A stretch of DNA of 37,841 bases from Streptomyces himalayensis subsp. himalayensis. Lineage in GTDB: Bacteria > Actinomycetota > Actinomycetes > Streptomycetales > Streptomycetaceae. The stretch spans positions 1 to 37,841 of the forward strand of contig NZ_JACEHE010000053.1 of NCBI RefSeq assembly GCF_013778455.1. Direction: 5' to 3'. The notes under the pieces are model-generated. The model saw only the letters and a list, made by a program, of their open reading frames with translations, had not been told where the DNA came from and searched no databases. Shown in pieces: positions 18,675 through 26,053 of the stretch. Numbering within the stretch: the first letter of the stretch is position 1; every line of letters starts with the position of its first letter. The position numbers and the translations under genes are program-made.

Positions 18675-18899
18675 ATGCGCAAGACTCCGCAGCGCCCCGC
18701 GAGGCGCAAGAAGGCAGCGACCCGGACCGCCACGGAGGAGTTCCTCGAGGAGGTCAAACAGACCGCTCACGAGGAGGACACCGACACAGCGCCCGCCGGC
18801 GGCGGGTCCGGCGACCCGATCACCCCAAGCCGGCAGGCCAACAAGAACACGGCTGAGGGGCACCCCTCGAACCCGGACGAGTCGTCGCGGCCGCAGTGA
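18675..18899 (+). CDS. Small hydrophilic protein of unknown function
   Basis: A 74-residue protein with a highly basic N-terminus (MRKTPQRPARRKKAATRTA), an acidic helix (EEFLEEVKQTAHEEDTD) and a disordered Gly/Ser/Asn tail. No family was recognised with confidence. The ATG lacks a strong ribosome binding site. The 145 bases before it (18530-18674) hold a CTG-rich stretch, with TCTG recurring at about 18570-18615, but no gene. The LigD-type genes follow after 57 bases. Confidence 0.5.
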   Translation: MRKTPQRPARRKKAATRTATEEFLEEVKQTAHEEDTDTAPAGGGSGDPITPSRQANKNTAEGHPSNPDESSRPQ

Positions 18900-18956
18900 C
18901 CGCGTGGCCGGACCGGCGTCCCGTACGGACCGCGAGGGCGCTGGAAGGAGCCAGGC

Positions 18957-19697
18957 GTGGCCGGAAAGGAGCCAGGCGTGGGCGACAACGACGCGCTGAA
19001 GACCTACCGCGCCAAGCGCCACTTCGGCCGGACCAAGGAGCCGCGCGGGGACGCCGCCCGGCAGCAGGGCGGCGAACGGGCCCGCTTCGTGGTCCAGATC
19101 CACGACGCGAGACGGATGCACTTCGACTTCCGGCTCGAGGCGGACGGTGTGCTCAAGTCGTGGTCGGTGCCGAAAGGGCCCTCCAACGACCCGGAGGACA
19201 AGCGGCTCGCGGTGCCCACCGAGGACCATCCGCTCGAGTATCTCGATTTCGAGGGCGCGATCCCGAAGGGCGAGTACGGGGGCGGCACGGTCATCGTGTG
19301 GGACCGGGGCACGTACCGGCCGCTCAGCCATGACCGCCGCGGCCGGCCCGTGCCGTTCGACGAGGCTCTGCGACGCGGCCATGCCACCTTCTGGCTGGAC
19401 GGCGAGAAACTGCACGGCGGATACGCGCTCACCCGCTTCCGCGGCGGCGACGGGGACCCGGACGACGAGGCATGGCTGCTGGTGAAGACCGCCGACGGGC
19501 GCGCCCACCCCGGCGACCACGGCACGTCGGCGCCGCGCCGTGCCCGATCGGCCCTGACCGGCCGTACGCTCCGCCAGGTCGCAGAGTCGGACGAGCCTGA
19601 AGAATCCCCTGTGGGCCAGGTGTCCACCGAGGCAGGTCAGCACGGCTCGGTACGCACCCCGGACGTGGCCAACCCCCGCCGAAGCCACCGCACATGA
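18957..19697 (+). CDS. LigD-type 3'-phosphoesterase domain protein
   Basis: A 246-residue stand-alone phosphoesterase module of the NHEJ protein LigD, which trims 3'-phosphate and ribonucleotide ends before ligation. Family blocks in order: FVVQIHDARRMHFDFRLE (metal-binding His and Asp at 49-50, His55), LKSWSVPKGPS, PTEDHPLEYLDFEGAIP and YGGGTVIVWDRGTY. The C-terminal 60 residues are disordered. The start is ambiguous: AAGGAGCCAGGCGTGG occurs twice, at about 18945 and 18965, offering in-frame GTG starts at 18957 and 18978 seven codons apart. It overlaps the ligase gene by ATGA, so the two are coupled. No Ku or polymerase/primase domain is encoded in the window. Confidence 0.88.
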   Translation: MAGKEPGVGDNDALKTYRAKRHFGRTKEPRGDAARQQGGERARFVVQIHDARRMHFDFRLEADGVLKSWSVPKGPSNDPEDKRLAVPTEDHPLEYLDFEGAIPKGEYGGGTVIVWDRGTYRPLSHDRRGRPVPFDEALRRGHATFWLDGEKLHGGYALTRFRGGDGDPDDEAWLLVKTADGRAHPGDHGTSAPRRARSALTGRTLRQVAESDEPEESPVGQVSTEAGQHGSVRTPDVANPRRSHRT

Positions 19698-20776
19698 GCG
19701 ACCGTGGGCGGCCAATGAGTGACCGCAGCGACCACAGTGACCAAAGGGACCAAAGTGGCCTCCTGGACACTGTGCCCGCCGACCAGCGCCGACTCCTGGC
19801 AGAGGCCCGCCCCGGTGCGGAACTCGCCGCCCGCCCCATGCTGGCCACGCTCAGCGACCGCCGGGACTTCCCGGAAGGCCGCTGGGTCTTCGAGCGGAAG
19901 CTGGACGGCGTGCGCCTCCTCGCCGTACGTGAGGAGGGCCGCGTCACCCTGCTCTCCCGGACCGGCAGGCGCCTCAACGCCACCTATCCCGAGGTCGCCG
20001 AGGCGCTCGCCGCGCAGGAGCGCACGGACTTCACCGTCGACGGCGAGATCGTGGCATTCGACCACGGCCGCACGGACTTCGCGCGCCTCCAGAAACGGAT
20101 GCAGCTCACCAACCGCCGCCAGATCGAGGCCACCGGCGTCGCGGTGACCTACTTCGTCTTCGACCTGCTGCGGCTCGACGGAACCGACACCCGGCGCCTG
20201 CCCCTGCGCACCCGCAAGTCCCTGCTGCGGCGGGCGCTCACCTTCCAGCCCCCACTGCGGTTCACCCCCCATCGCAACCAGAACGGCGTGGACGGCGCGG
20301 ACCTGCTGGCCCACGCCTGCGGCCGCGGCTGGGAGGGCCTGATCGCCAAGCGTGCGGACGGCCCGTATGTGCCCAGCCGGTCCACGGACTGGCTCAAGCT
20401 CAAGTGCGCCCAGGGTCAGGAGTTCGTGATCGGCGGGTTCACCGAACCGGCAGGCAGCCGCGTCGGGTTCGGGGCCCTGCTGATCGGTTACTACGACACG
20501 CAGCGGCGCCTGCGCCATGCAGGCAAGGTCGGCACCGGTTACGACCGCAGAACCCTCCTCGACGTACCCGCGCGTCTCGACGAACTGGCCACCTCACGTT
20601 CGCCGTTCAGTGATCCGGTGCGCGAGCGCGCCGTGCACTGGGTCGAGCCGAGGCTGGTCGCGCAGATCGCGTTCACCGAGTGGACCCGCGACGGCATGCT
20701 GCGGCACCCGCGCTTCCTCGGCCTGCGCACCGACAAGTCGCCGGCCGAGGTGGTTCGGGAGCGGCCCGCCGCGTAA
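19694..20776 (+). CDS. ATP-dependent DNA ligase (LigD ligase-domain type)
   Basis: A 360-residue ATP-dependent ligase. Motif I is FERKLDGVRL with the adenylated Lys69; further nucleotidyltransferase motifs are VDGEIVAFD (III), YFVFDLLRLDG (IIIa), WEGLIAKRADGPY (IV) and DWLKLKC (V). The OB domain follows with GFGALLIGYYD and a C-terminal KVGTGYDRRTL block. It matches the ligase part of LigD or LigC and acts with the coupled phosphoesterase gene. The first 45 residues are a hydrophilic Ser/Asp/Gln-rich tail (SDRSDHSDQRDQS). ATG 19694 overlaps the upstream stop. A role in end joining is inferred; Ku may be encoded elsewhere. Confidence 0.92.
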   Translation: MSDRGRPMSDRSDHSDQRDQSGLLDTVPADQRRLLAEARPGAELAARPMLATLSDRRDFPEGRWVFERKLDGVRLLAVREEGRVTLLSRTGRRLNATYPEVAEALAAQERTDFTVDGEIVAFDHGRTDFARLQKRMQLTNRRQIEATGVAVTYFVFDLLRLDGTDTRRLPLRTRKSLLRRALTFQPPLRFTPHRNQNGVDGADLLAHACGRGWEGLIAKRADGPYVPSRSTDWLKLKCAQGQEFVIGGFTEPAGSRVGFGALLIGYYDTQRRLRHAGKVGTGYDRRTLLDVPARLDELATSRSPFSDPVRERAVHWVEPRLVAQIAFTEWTRDGMLRHPRFLGLRTDKSPAEVVRERPAA

Positions 20777-20874
20777 GCCCGGGCTCGCCCCGGCCGTCGG
20801 CCCGCCTGGGGAGCCCTTGGCGGCCGACCGCCGGCGGCACCGTGCGTCGTGGGTTGTGCCCGCCCTCCCCAGCT

Positions 20875-20901
20875 ACCTCCCCCAGACTCCGTCCGGGAGG
20901 T
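20875..20901. terminator. ACCTCCC/GGGAGGT palindrome after the ligase gene
   Basis: ACCTCCC (20875-20881) pairs with GGGAGGT (20895-20901) around a 13-base loop, about 100 bases after the ligase stop. Very similar 'ACCTCCC...GGGAGGTGCCCCC' palindromes recur between genes in many Streptomyces chromosomes, so this may be an interspersed repeat as well as a terminator. No U-tract follows. The surrounding gap 20777-21211 holds no supported gene. Confidence 0.5.
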
Positions 20902-21072
20902 GCCCCCAGCAGGTGCCCCCGGCCCTGCTGAACGTCTGTCCACAACGTGCGACCCGCGGTGCGAGATTGCGCTTCGACCGCCGTGGGCACTTGTTTCCAG
21001 TACGAGGCCGGGACCCGCCGGTACCCCCGGGGGGCGTGCCGCCCAGGCCGGCACGGCGTCCCGCGGAATAGT

Positions 21073-21098
21073 AAAAGCCCAGGTCAAAAGCCCAGGTC
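21073..21098. repeat. 13-bp tandem duplication before the DUF5133-like gene
   Basis: AAAAGCCCAGGTC is present twice back to back (21073-21085, 21086-21098), about 115 bases upstream of the DUF5133-like start, in a gene-free gap. It may be a paired binding site or replication slippage; no regulator is recognised. Confidence 0.6.
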
Positions 21099-21211
21099 AA
21101 ACACGCCTCGGAGCGCCAGTCGGGAGTCGGCTGGCGCACTTCAGTGACAGGCTGCACCATCTTGGGAGCGGGTGCCGACCCCAACCGGCACCGGCGAGAA
21201 AGGGGCGTCTC

Positions 21212-21430
21212 ATGCCTCTCATCGACTTCCACGTTCTGCGTGAACTCGTCGCCGAACACGACAGGCTCACCGCCGGGCTGTTGCTGGCCTCCGGGACACC
21301 GGAGGGGCGCCGTCGGCTGGAGGACCTGCAATACACGGTCTGCGTGTACACCGGCGTCCGCGACCCCCAGCGGGCCCTGACCCACGCACGCAGACTCCTG
21401 GCCGACCGGGCGCGGCGCGCGGAGGCATAG
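21212..21430 (+). CDS. DUF5133-like small protein
   Basis: A 72-residue protein matching the DUF5133 pattern of Streptomyces: an N-terminal helix LRELVAEHDRLTAGLL, then RRRLEDLQYTVCVYTGVRD and a C-terminal Ala/Arg helix. The block LEDxxYTxCVxTGxRD is characteristic. Function is unknown; homologues are often multicopy and found near regulatory or stress genes. AAAGGGG precedes the ATG, and the gap before it carries a 13-bp duplication. The next gene follows after 55 bases. Confidence 0.75.
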   Translation: MPLIDFHVLRELVAEHDRLTAGLLLASGTPEGRRRLEDLQYTVCVYTGVRDPQRALTHARRLLADRARRAEA

Positions 21431-21485
21431 CCGGGCGGGGGCGCCCCGTCCGTTTCCCGGGACCCGGTCCGGGAACTCGCCCGAC

Positions 21486-22451
21486 ATGGTGCATTTCGGA
21501 TACACGATGATGACCGAGCAGGCAGGCCCCCGAGAGCTCGTCGAGCATGTGGTGAGGGCCGAGGAGGCGGGTTTCGAGTTCTCCGTCACCTCGGACCACT
21601 ACTTTCCGTGGCTCGAGACGCAGGGGCACTCCCCGTACGCCTGGAGCGTGCTCGGGGCTGCTGCTCAGGCGACCTCGCGGATTCCGCTGATGACCTACGT
21701 GACCTGCCCCACGATGCGCTACCACCCGGCCGTGGTGGCGCAGAAGGCCGCGACGATGCAGCTGCTGTCCGGCGGGCGTTTCCGGCTCGGGCTGGGCTCC
21801 GGAGAAAACCTCAACGAGCATGTCGTCGGCGGGGGCTGGCCCGTCGCCGACGTCCGGCAGGAGATGCTCGCCGAGGCGGTCGGGATCATCCGGGACCTCT
21901 TCTCGGGCGGCTACGTCAACCACCACGGCGAGCACTTCGACGTCGAGTCCGCCAAGCTCTGGGACCTTCCCGACGAGCCCCCCGACATCGGTATCGCGGT
22001 CTCAGGCGAGCAGTCCTGCCGGCTGGCCGGAGCCCTCGCCGACCTGGTGATCGCGGTCGAACCGAAGGCAGAGCTGCTGGACGCCTTCGACAGGTACGGC
22101 GGCGCCGGCAAGCCGCGCATCGGCCAGCTGCCGGTCTGTTACGACCAGGACCGGGACGCGGCCGTCGAGCGGGCGCACCGGCAGTTCCGCTGGTTCGGCG
22201 GCGGCTGGAAGGTGAACGCCGAACTACCCGGCCCGGAGTCCTTCGACTCCGCGACGACGTACGTGCGGCCCGAGGACGTCGCGGAATCCATCCCCTGCGG
22301 GGACGAGGTGGACGCGTTCGTCGAGGCCGTACGGCCCTACAAGGAAGCGGGCTTCACGGATGTCGCCCTCGTTCAGATCGGTGGCGCATCCCAGATGCCG
22401 TATCTGGACTGGGCGCAGAAGGAACTGCTGCCCGCCCTCCGCGAACTGTGA
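21486..22451 (+). CDS. F420-dependent LLM-class oxidoreductase
   Basis: A 321-residue luciferase-like TIM-barrel flavin/deazaflavin oxidoreductase of the F420-dependent group that includes glucose-6-phosphate dehydrogenase (FGD)-like enzymes. Blocks seen: FGYTMMTEQAGPRELVEHVV, EFSVTSDHYFPWLETQGHSP, MTYVTCPTMRYHPAVVAQ, LSGGRFRLGLGSGENLNEHV and the C-terminal GGASQMPYLDWAQKELLPAL. The FGD-like family binds reduced or oxidised F420 in the barrel. The substrate is unclear. The ATG at 21486 has only a weak upstream purine stretch. A DUF6480-like gene follows after 50 bases. Confidence 0.9.
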   Translation: MVHFGYTMMTEQAGPRELVEHVVRAEEAGFEFSVTSDHYFPWLETQGHSPYAWSVLGAAAQATSRIPLMTYVTCPTMRYHPAVVAQKAATMQLLSGGRFRLGLGSGENLNEHVVGGGWPVADVRQEMLAEAVGIIRDLFSGGYVNHHGEHFDVESAKLWDLPDEPPDIGIAVSGEQSCRLAGALADLVIAVEPKAELLDAFDRYGGAGKPRIGQLPVCYDQDRDAAVERAHRQFRWFGGGWKVNAELPGPESFDSATTYVRPEDVAESIPCGDEVDAFVEAVRPYKEAGFTDVALVQIGGASQMPYLDWAQKELLPALREL

Positions 22452-22501
22452 CGCCTCGCGAGTGCGAACGCGACACGCACGGTGTGAAAGGAGCACCGGA
22501 G

Positions 22502-22729
22502 ATGACGACGTCCAACCACGATCCGCGGCTCACGCCCGGACAGAAGGGCGGCGGAGGCGTGCCGCCTGAGGAGACCCCGCCGGCCGAGGAGAGCATTCAC
22601 GGTATCGCCTACCCCGAACCGGTCGAGCTGCGCAAAGCCTGGGGCGCCCTTCCCGCCGTACTGATCATCGCCGTCGCCGTGCTGATCGCCATCGGTCTGA
22701 TCGGCATGGTGGTGTCGCTGTCGCTGTAG
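22502..22729 (+). CDS. DUF6480-like small single-pass membrane protein
   Basis: A 75-residue protein: a hydrophilic Gly/Pro/Glu-rich N-terminus (LTPGQKGGGGVPPEETPPAEE) and one C-terminal membrane helix (PAVLIIAVAVLIAIGLIG). The N-terminal TPGxxxGGGVPPxETPPAE pattern is that of the Streptomyces DUF6480 family, of unknown function. AAAGGAG lies upstream of the ATG at 22502. It is likely co-transcribed with the oxidoreductase gene. Confidence 0.75.
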   Translation: MTTSNHDPRLTPGQKGGGGVPPEETPPAEESIHGIAYPEPVELRKAWGALPAVLIIAVAVLIAIGLIGMVVSLSL

Positions 22730-22824
22730 GGCGCTGACTTCGGCAGCCCGCCGGGAGGCCTCAGCGCCGCAGCACGGCGAGGCGACGCTCCACGGGGCGT
22801 ACGGGCGGAGCCGCCCGGACGGCC

Positions 22825-22907
22825 GGTCGGACACGGCGCTGGCCTCCGGGCGGTCGGACACCGCCCTGGCCCTCCGGGTGGTCGGACATGGCCCTGGCCC
22901 TCCGGGC
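22825..22907. repeat. 27-28-bp tandem repeat x3 after two convergent genes
   Basis: Units begin GGTCGGACA at 22825, 22852 and 22880 and continue CxGCCCTGGCCCTCCGGG; units two and three differ at only three bases. The array ends three bases before the stop codon of the DUF6098-like gene at 22910. No spacer variation typical of CRISPR is seen. It is probably slippage-expanded intergenic DNA. Confidence 0.75.
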
Positions 22908-22909
22908 GG

Positions 22910-23362
22910 CTACCGCCGCATCGGGCCCCACTGGCCGTCCTGTCCGGCTGCCTTCCCCACCTCGTCCTTCGCCTCGTCGATCACCTGCAGGCCGATCCAG
23001 CCCACCGGGCGGACGTTGCAGACGAGCGGCTCGTTGTCGGGCCCACGGGCCACCTCGTCACCGGTCAGCACCCACGGGCGGACCTCGCCCTCCTTGTCCC
23101 AGCGCAGATGCGAGTAGTCGTACAGGCGTCGCGCCACCCACAGGCGCAGGGGCCGATCGCCCCACCAGTCCTCCGCCACAAGGCAGTTCACGGACAGGCC
23201 CGGCATCGGGACCCCGGTCAGTTCGTCGGTGCTGTTCTCGCTCTGGAGGTCCTTGGCCGGACCGGTGGACCACCGCACGTACAGATGCCGGGCGGCCACC
23301 AGATCGCACAGTTCGTCGAGGGACCCCACCGTCGGCAGGTCGTCGCCGCTGTTGCTCGTCAT
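22910..23362 (-). CDS. DUF6098-like conserved protein
   Basis: A 150-residue protein: TVGSLDELCDLVAARHLYVRWSTGP, a LTGVPMPGLSVNCL block, WWGDRPLRLWVARRLYDYSHL and the C-terminal RPVGWIGLQVIDEA. The pattern agrees with Streptomyces DUF6098 proteins of unknown function. The ATG at 23362 has GAGGAGG upstream, and longer in-frame starts have no such site. It converges on the DUF6480-like gene, with a tandem repeat between the two. Conserved Trp and acidic residues do not point to an enzyme. Confidence 0.68.
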   Translation of the reverse strand: MTSNSGDDLPTVGSLDELCDLVAARHLYVRWSTGPAKDLQSENSTDELTGVPMPGLSVNCLVAEDWWGDRPLRLWVARRLYDYSHLRWDKEGEVRPWVLTGDEVARGPDNEPLVCNVRPVGWIGLQVIDEAKDEVGKAAGQDGQWGPMRR

Positions 23363-23567
23363 GGGGCGTGCCTCCTCCGTCAGCGCTCTCACCAGCCCAT
23401 CACCGGTCACTTCGAGCTGCATGTCGGAGCGGCTGTGCGGCTTGCCCGGGTGCGGCGCACGGCCGCAGATCTCCGTCCCCGCCCGTGACCGCCCGCGCGC
23501 GATGGGTACGCACAGGCAGCCGCCCAGGGGCGGCACGGGTCAGGGACGGGAACGGGGAACCGCCGGT

Positions 23568-23726
23568 TCAGACGCCCGCCGGAAAGCGCTCCCAGACACG
23601 GTGCTTGGCGAGCAGGCCGATGACCTGCTGCAGCGCACCGCTGCTGTCCTCACCGACCATCACGCCGGGAGCCTGGACGGGAATGCCGGCCGCGAGCAGG
23701 TGTTCACCACCTGGTTGTTCATCAGA
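23568..23726 (-). pseudogene. Unrecognised truncated coding fragment
   Basis: A 52-codon open stretch on the minus strand has protein-like sequence (GGEHLLAAGIPVQAPGVMVG, SSGALQQVIGLLAKHRVWER) and ends at a TGA, but it is closed upstream by a TAA at 23727-23729 and has no start with a binding site apart from internal codons. It looks like the C-terminus of a lost gene. I could not name the family. Sequence upstream of it (23727-23892) and between it and the DUF6098-like gene shows no gene. Confidence 0.35.
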
Positions 23727-23892
23727 TTACAAAAGCCGCGAATCGGTGCATAGCGACTCTCGGACCGCCACGGGCCCCTGGGTACCCACGAAGCGGCCTC
23801 CGAAGCGACGGCGCTGCACGCAAACGGGCAGTCGGCCGGCGGGGCCCGGAATCCCGTTCCTCGATACGGCAGGTCCAGTACTCGAGACACCA

Positions 23893-23922
23893 TTGACCGG
23901 TCCCTGACGGGATGGCTAGCTT
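23893..23922 (+). promoter_or_regulatory. Probable promoter of the ssu operon leader
   Basis: TTGACC at 23893-23898 and TAGCTT at 23917-23922 are separated by 18 bases, giving a good match to housekeeping -35 and -10 boxes. Transcription from it should start at about 23928-23930, that is, at or one to two bases before the ATG of the leader peptide (23930). The leader mRNA would thus be leaderless or nearly so, which explains the lack of a proper ribosome binding site there. Confidence 0.6.
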
Positions 23923-23929
23923 CATTCGC

Positions 23930-24013
23930 ATGTCGCGTTCAGTCATGCTCACCACGCGCGGTCACATCGACCTGCTGCGGGTGGCCTCCGCCGCCTGTCG
24001 TCGCGGCTGCTGA
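23930..24013 (+). CDS. Cysteine-containing leader peptide upstream of the ssu operon
   Basis: A 27-residue ORF starting MSRSVMLTTRG and continuing HIDLLRVASAACRRGC before the stop. The block LTxRxHIDLLRVASAxC is the hallmark of actinobacterial sulfur-operon leader peptides, usually annotated only as 'putative leader peptide'. Cys codons occupy positions 23 and 27, the last just before TGA, so ribosome stalling there would report cysteinyl-tRNA shortage. No Shine-Dalgarno is needed if the mRNA is leaderless, and a promoter at the right distance is visible. It is followed by a long untranslated leader with a stable hairpin and then four sulfonate-uptake genes. Regulation is inferred from this architecture. 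Confidence 0.88.
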   Translation: MSRSVMLTTRGHIDLLRVASAACRRGC

Positions 24014-24198
24014 CGCCCTTTCACTCTCCGGCTTCGCCTTCCAGGCCTCCGTCCGCTCGGGTCCCGGCCCGGGTTCGGGCTTCTGCCTGATTGCGCATCT
24101 GCCCCCTCGGGCTTCCGTCCGTTCGGGGCTCTGCCCTCCGGGCTGCCGACCTTCGCATCTCCTGCTCACTGTCGCCGCAGCGCACCCGCGGTGCCCCC

Positions 24199-24232
24199 GA
24201 CGCGTATCGACACACATATCCGATGACGCGTC
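24199..24232 (+). promoter_or_regulatory. Candidate attenuator hairpin in the ssu leader
   Basis: GACGCGTATCG (24199-24209) pairs with CGATGACGCGTC (24221-24232) to give an 11-bp stem with one bulged G and an 11-base loop, in the 297-base leader between the Cys peptide (stop at 24013) and ssuC (24311). There is no U-tract, as is common for actinobacterial terminators. It could be the terminator or an antiterminator arm; Rho-dependent control is an alternative. The rest of 24014-24310 is C/T-rich (GGGCTTCCGTCCG and similar units) without a gene. Confidence 0.5.
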
Positions 24233-24310
24233 AGAGCGCCTCTGGTGACTCGTGTGCGGCCACTGGCGCGTAGCCCCCTCCGTGCCTCTTGCCCTGTCCC
24301 TGGAGCACTC

Positions 24311-25180
24311 ATGAGTGTCAGTCATGCTCCGCCGAGGAAATCGGTGGATATTTCCCCTGTATCGCGCTTCGAACCACCCGAGTTGGAGCCGATCGTCCCC
24401 TCTTCCGCCGGCCGTGCCCGCGTCCCGCGCTGGCTGCGCCGCCCGGCCGGCCCCCTCCTCCTGCTCGTCCTGTGGCAAGTCCTCAGCAGCACAGGCGTGT
24501 TGACGTCCGGCATCCTCGCCTCGCCGGGGACCATCGCAGGCGTCGGGTGGGATCTGATCACCGACGGCTCGCTGCCGTCCGCGATGGGCGTCTCGCTGCA
24601 GCGGGTCGCGATCGGTCTGCTGCTCGGCACCGTCGTCGGTACGACGCTGGCGCTGATCTCGGGGTTGTTCCGCATCGGCGAGGACCTGGTGGACGCGAGC
24701 GTCCAGATGCTCCGTACCGTGCCGTTCGTCGGCCTCATCCCGCTGTTCATCATCTGGTTCGGCATCGGTGAGGCGCCGAAGGTCGCCATCATCACGCTGG
24801 GCGTGTCCTTCCCGCTCTATCTGAACGTGTACGCGGGCATCCGCGGCGTCGACTCCCAGCTGATCGAGGCCGGGGAGTCGCTCGGGCTGTCCCGCTGGGG
24901 CCTCGTACGGCATGTCGTCCTGCCCGGTGCGCTCCCCGGAGCGATGACCGGACTGCGCTACTCGCTGGGCATCGCCTGGCTGGCCCTCGTCTTCGCCGAG
25001 CAGATCAACGCGGACGCCGGAATCGGCTTCCTCATGGTCCAGGCACGCGACTTCCTGCGGACCGACGTGATTGTGGTCTGCCTGATCGTCTACGCCTTCC
25101 TCGGCCTCTTCGCCGACTTCGTCGTCCGCACTCTCGAAAGGCTGCTGCTGCAATGGCGACCGACGTTCACGGGCCGGTGA
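24311..25180 (+). CDS. ssuC: ABC transporter permease for aliphatic sulfonates (SsuC)
   Basis: A 289-residue permease with about six membrane segments. After a hydrophilic tail come LLLLVLWQVLSSTGV and the transport domain. The cytoplasmic EAA loop that docks the ATPase is visible as LIEAGESLGLSRWGLVRHVVLPGA. Similarity is to SsuC/TauC-type permeases for sulfonates or taurine. ATG 24311 has GGAG at 24302-24305; an upstream in-frame GTG would add 22 residues without hydrophobic character. The gene overlaps ssuB by 28 bases and leads the operon behind the Cys leader peptide. Confidence 0.92.
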   Translation: MSVSHAPPRKSVDISPVSRFEPPELEPIVPSSAGRARVPRWLRRPAGPLLLLVLWQVLSSTGVLTSGILASPGTIAGVGWDLITDGSLPSAMGVSLQRVAIGLLLGTVVGTTLALISGLFRIGEDLVDASVQMLRTVPFVGLIPLFIIWFGIGEAPKVAIITLGVSFPLYLNVYAGIRGVDSQLIEAGESLGLSRWGLVRHVVLPGALPGAMTGLRYSLGIAWLALVFAEQINADAGIGFLMVQARDFLRTDVIVVCLIVYAFLGLFADFVVRTLERLLLQWRPTFTGR

Positions 25181-25983
25181 CCCCGGGCAAGGCGGCCTCC
25201 GCCGAGGCCCTCTCCGCGAGCCCCGTCAAGGACGGCCTTCGCGACCCGGCCATCGACCCCATACGCGACCCCTACGGCGCCGTCGTGCGCGTGGAGGAGC
25301 TGACCCGCTCCTTCGGCGGCCGCGCCGTGATCGACTTCCTCGACCTGGAGATACAGCCCGGCGAGTTCGTGGCCCTGCTGGGGCGCAGCGGCTGCGGCAA
25401 GTCCACGCTCCTGAAGATTCTCGCCGGGCTCGACCGGGACATCGCCGGCACGGTTCTCGTCCCGCGGCGCAAGGCCGTCGCCTTCCAGGCACCGCGCCTG
25501 ATGCCCTGGAAGAAGGTGTGGCGCAATGTGCTGCTCGGGTTGCCCGGCAAGCCCGATCGGGCCGCCGCCGAGCGGGCGTTGGAGGAGGTCGGCCTTGCAC
25601 ACCGGGCCGACGCCTGGCCCAAGACCCTCTCCGGGGGCGAGGCCCAGCGCGCCTCGCTGGCCCGCGCTCTGGTGCGCGAGCCCGATCTGCTGCTGCTCGA
25701 CGAGCCCTTCGGCGCGCTGGACGCCCTCACCCGCATCAAGGCCCAGCGGCTCGTCGACGAACTGTGGCAGCGCCGCGGCTGCGCCGTGCTGCTGGTCACC
25801 CACGATGTCGAGGAGGCGGTACTGCTCGCCGACCGCGTCCTCGTGATGGACGAAGGCGCCATCGCGTACGAGACGCGCATCGATCTGCCCCGCCCGCGCG
25901 ACATCACCGATCCGCGCTTCGCCGAGATACGCGGACAGCTTCTCGAACGCCTGGGCGTCGACGCGCCCGCATCGGCCGCCTGA
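25153..25983 (+). CDS. ssuB: ABC transporter ATP-binding protein for sulfonates (SsuB)
   Basis: A 276-residue ATPase. Walker A GRSGCGKST (77-85), Q-loop in FQAPRLMPWKKVWRNV, signature LSGGEAQRASLARAL, Walker B LLLLDEPFGALDALTR and switch His in VTHDVEEAVLLADRV are all intact. The set, with MPWKKVxxNVxLGL after the Q-loop, is that of the nitrate/sulfonate/taurine subfamily. The start lies inside the 3' end of ssuC (28-base overlap), implying coupled translation. An N-terminal extension of about 40 residues precedes the domain. It powers the SsuABC importer. Confidence 0.93.
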   Translation: MATDVHGPVTPGKAASAEALSASPVKDGLRDPAIDPIRDPYGAVVRVEELTRSFGGRAVIDFLDLEIQPGEFVALLGRSGCGKSTLLKILAGLDRDIAGTVLVPRRKAVAFQAPRLMPWKKVWRNVLLGLPGKPDRAAAERALEEVGLAHRADAWPKTLSGGEAQRASLARALVREPDLLLLDEPFGALDALTRIKAQRLVDELWQRRGCAVLLVTHDVEEAVLLADRVLVMDEGAIAYETRIDLPRPRDITDPRFAEIRGQLLERLGVDAPASAA

Positions 25984-26053
25984 CCTTCCCCATCCCTCAA
26001 GCACCACACCACGTCCCCAGTACTGCTCACGTACCGAACCGAACGGAAACACC

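Noticed and set aside
20861..21000. A gene in the gap after the ligase gene
   Set aside because: Open frames here are short, Pro/Arg-rich, lack ribosome sites and span palindromic repeat sequence.
22825..22907. CRISPR array or riboswitch
   Set aside because: Three contiguous imperfect repeats without spacers, sitting at a gene 3' end rather than upstream of a gene.
23581..23594. Possible second CebR box (minus strand TGGGAGCGCTTTCC)
   Set aside because: Only about 11 of 14 positions match, it lies inside a coding-like fragment, and no cellulose-related gene is adjacent.
24245..24310. In-frame GTG extension of ssuC
   Set aside because: The extension lacks its own good ribosome site and would put coding sequence within the leader; GGAG at 24302-24305 supports ATG 24311.
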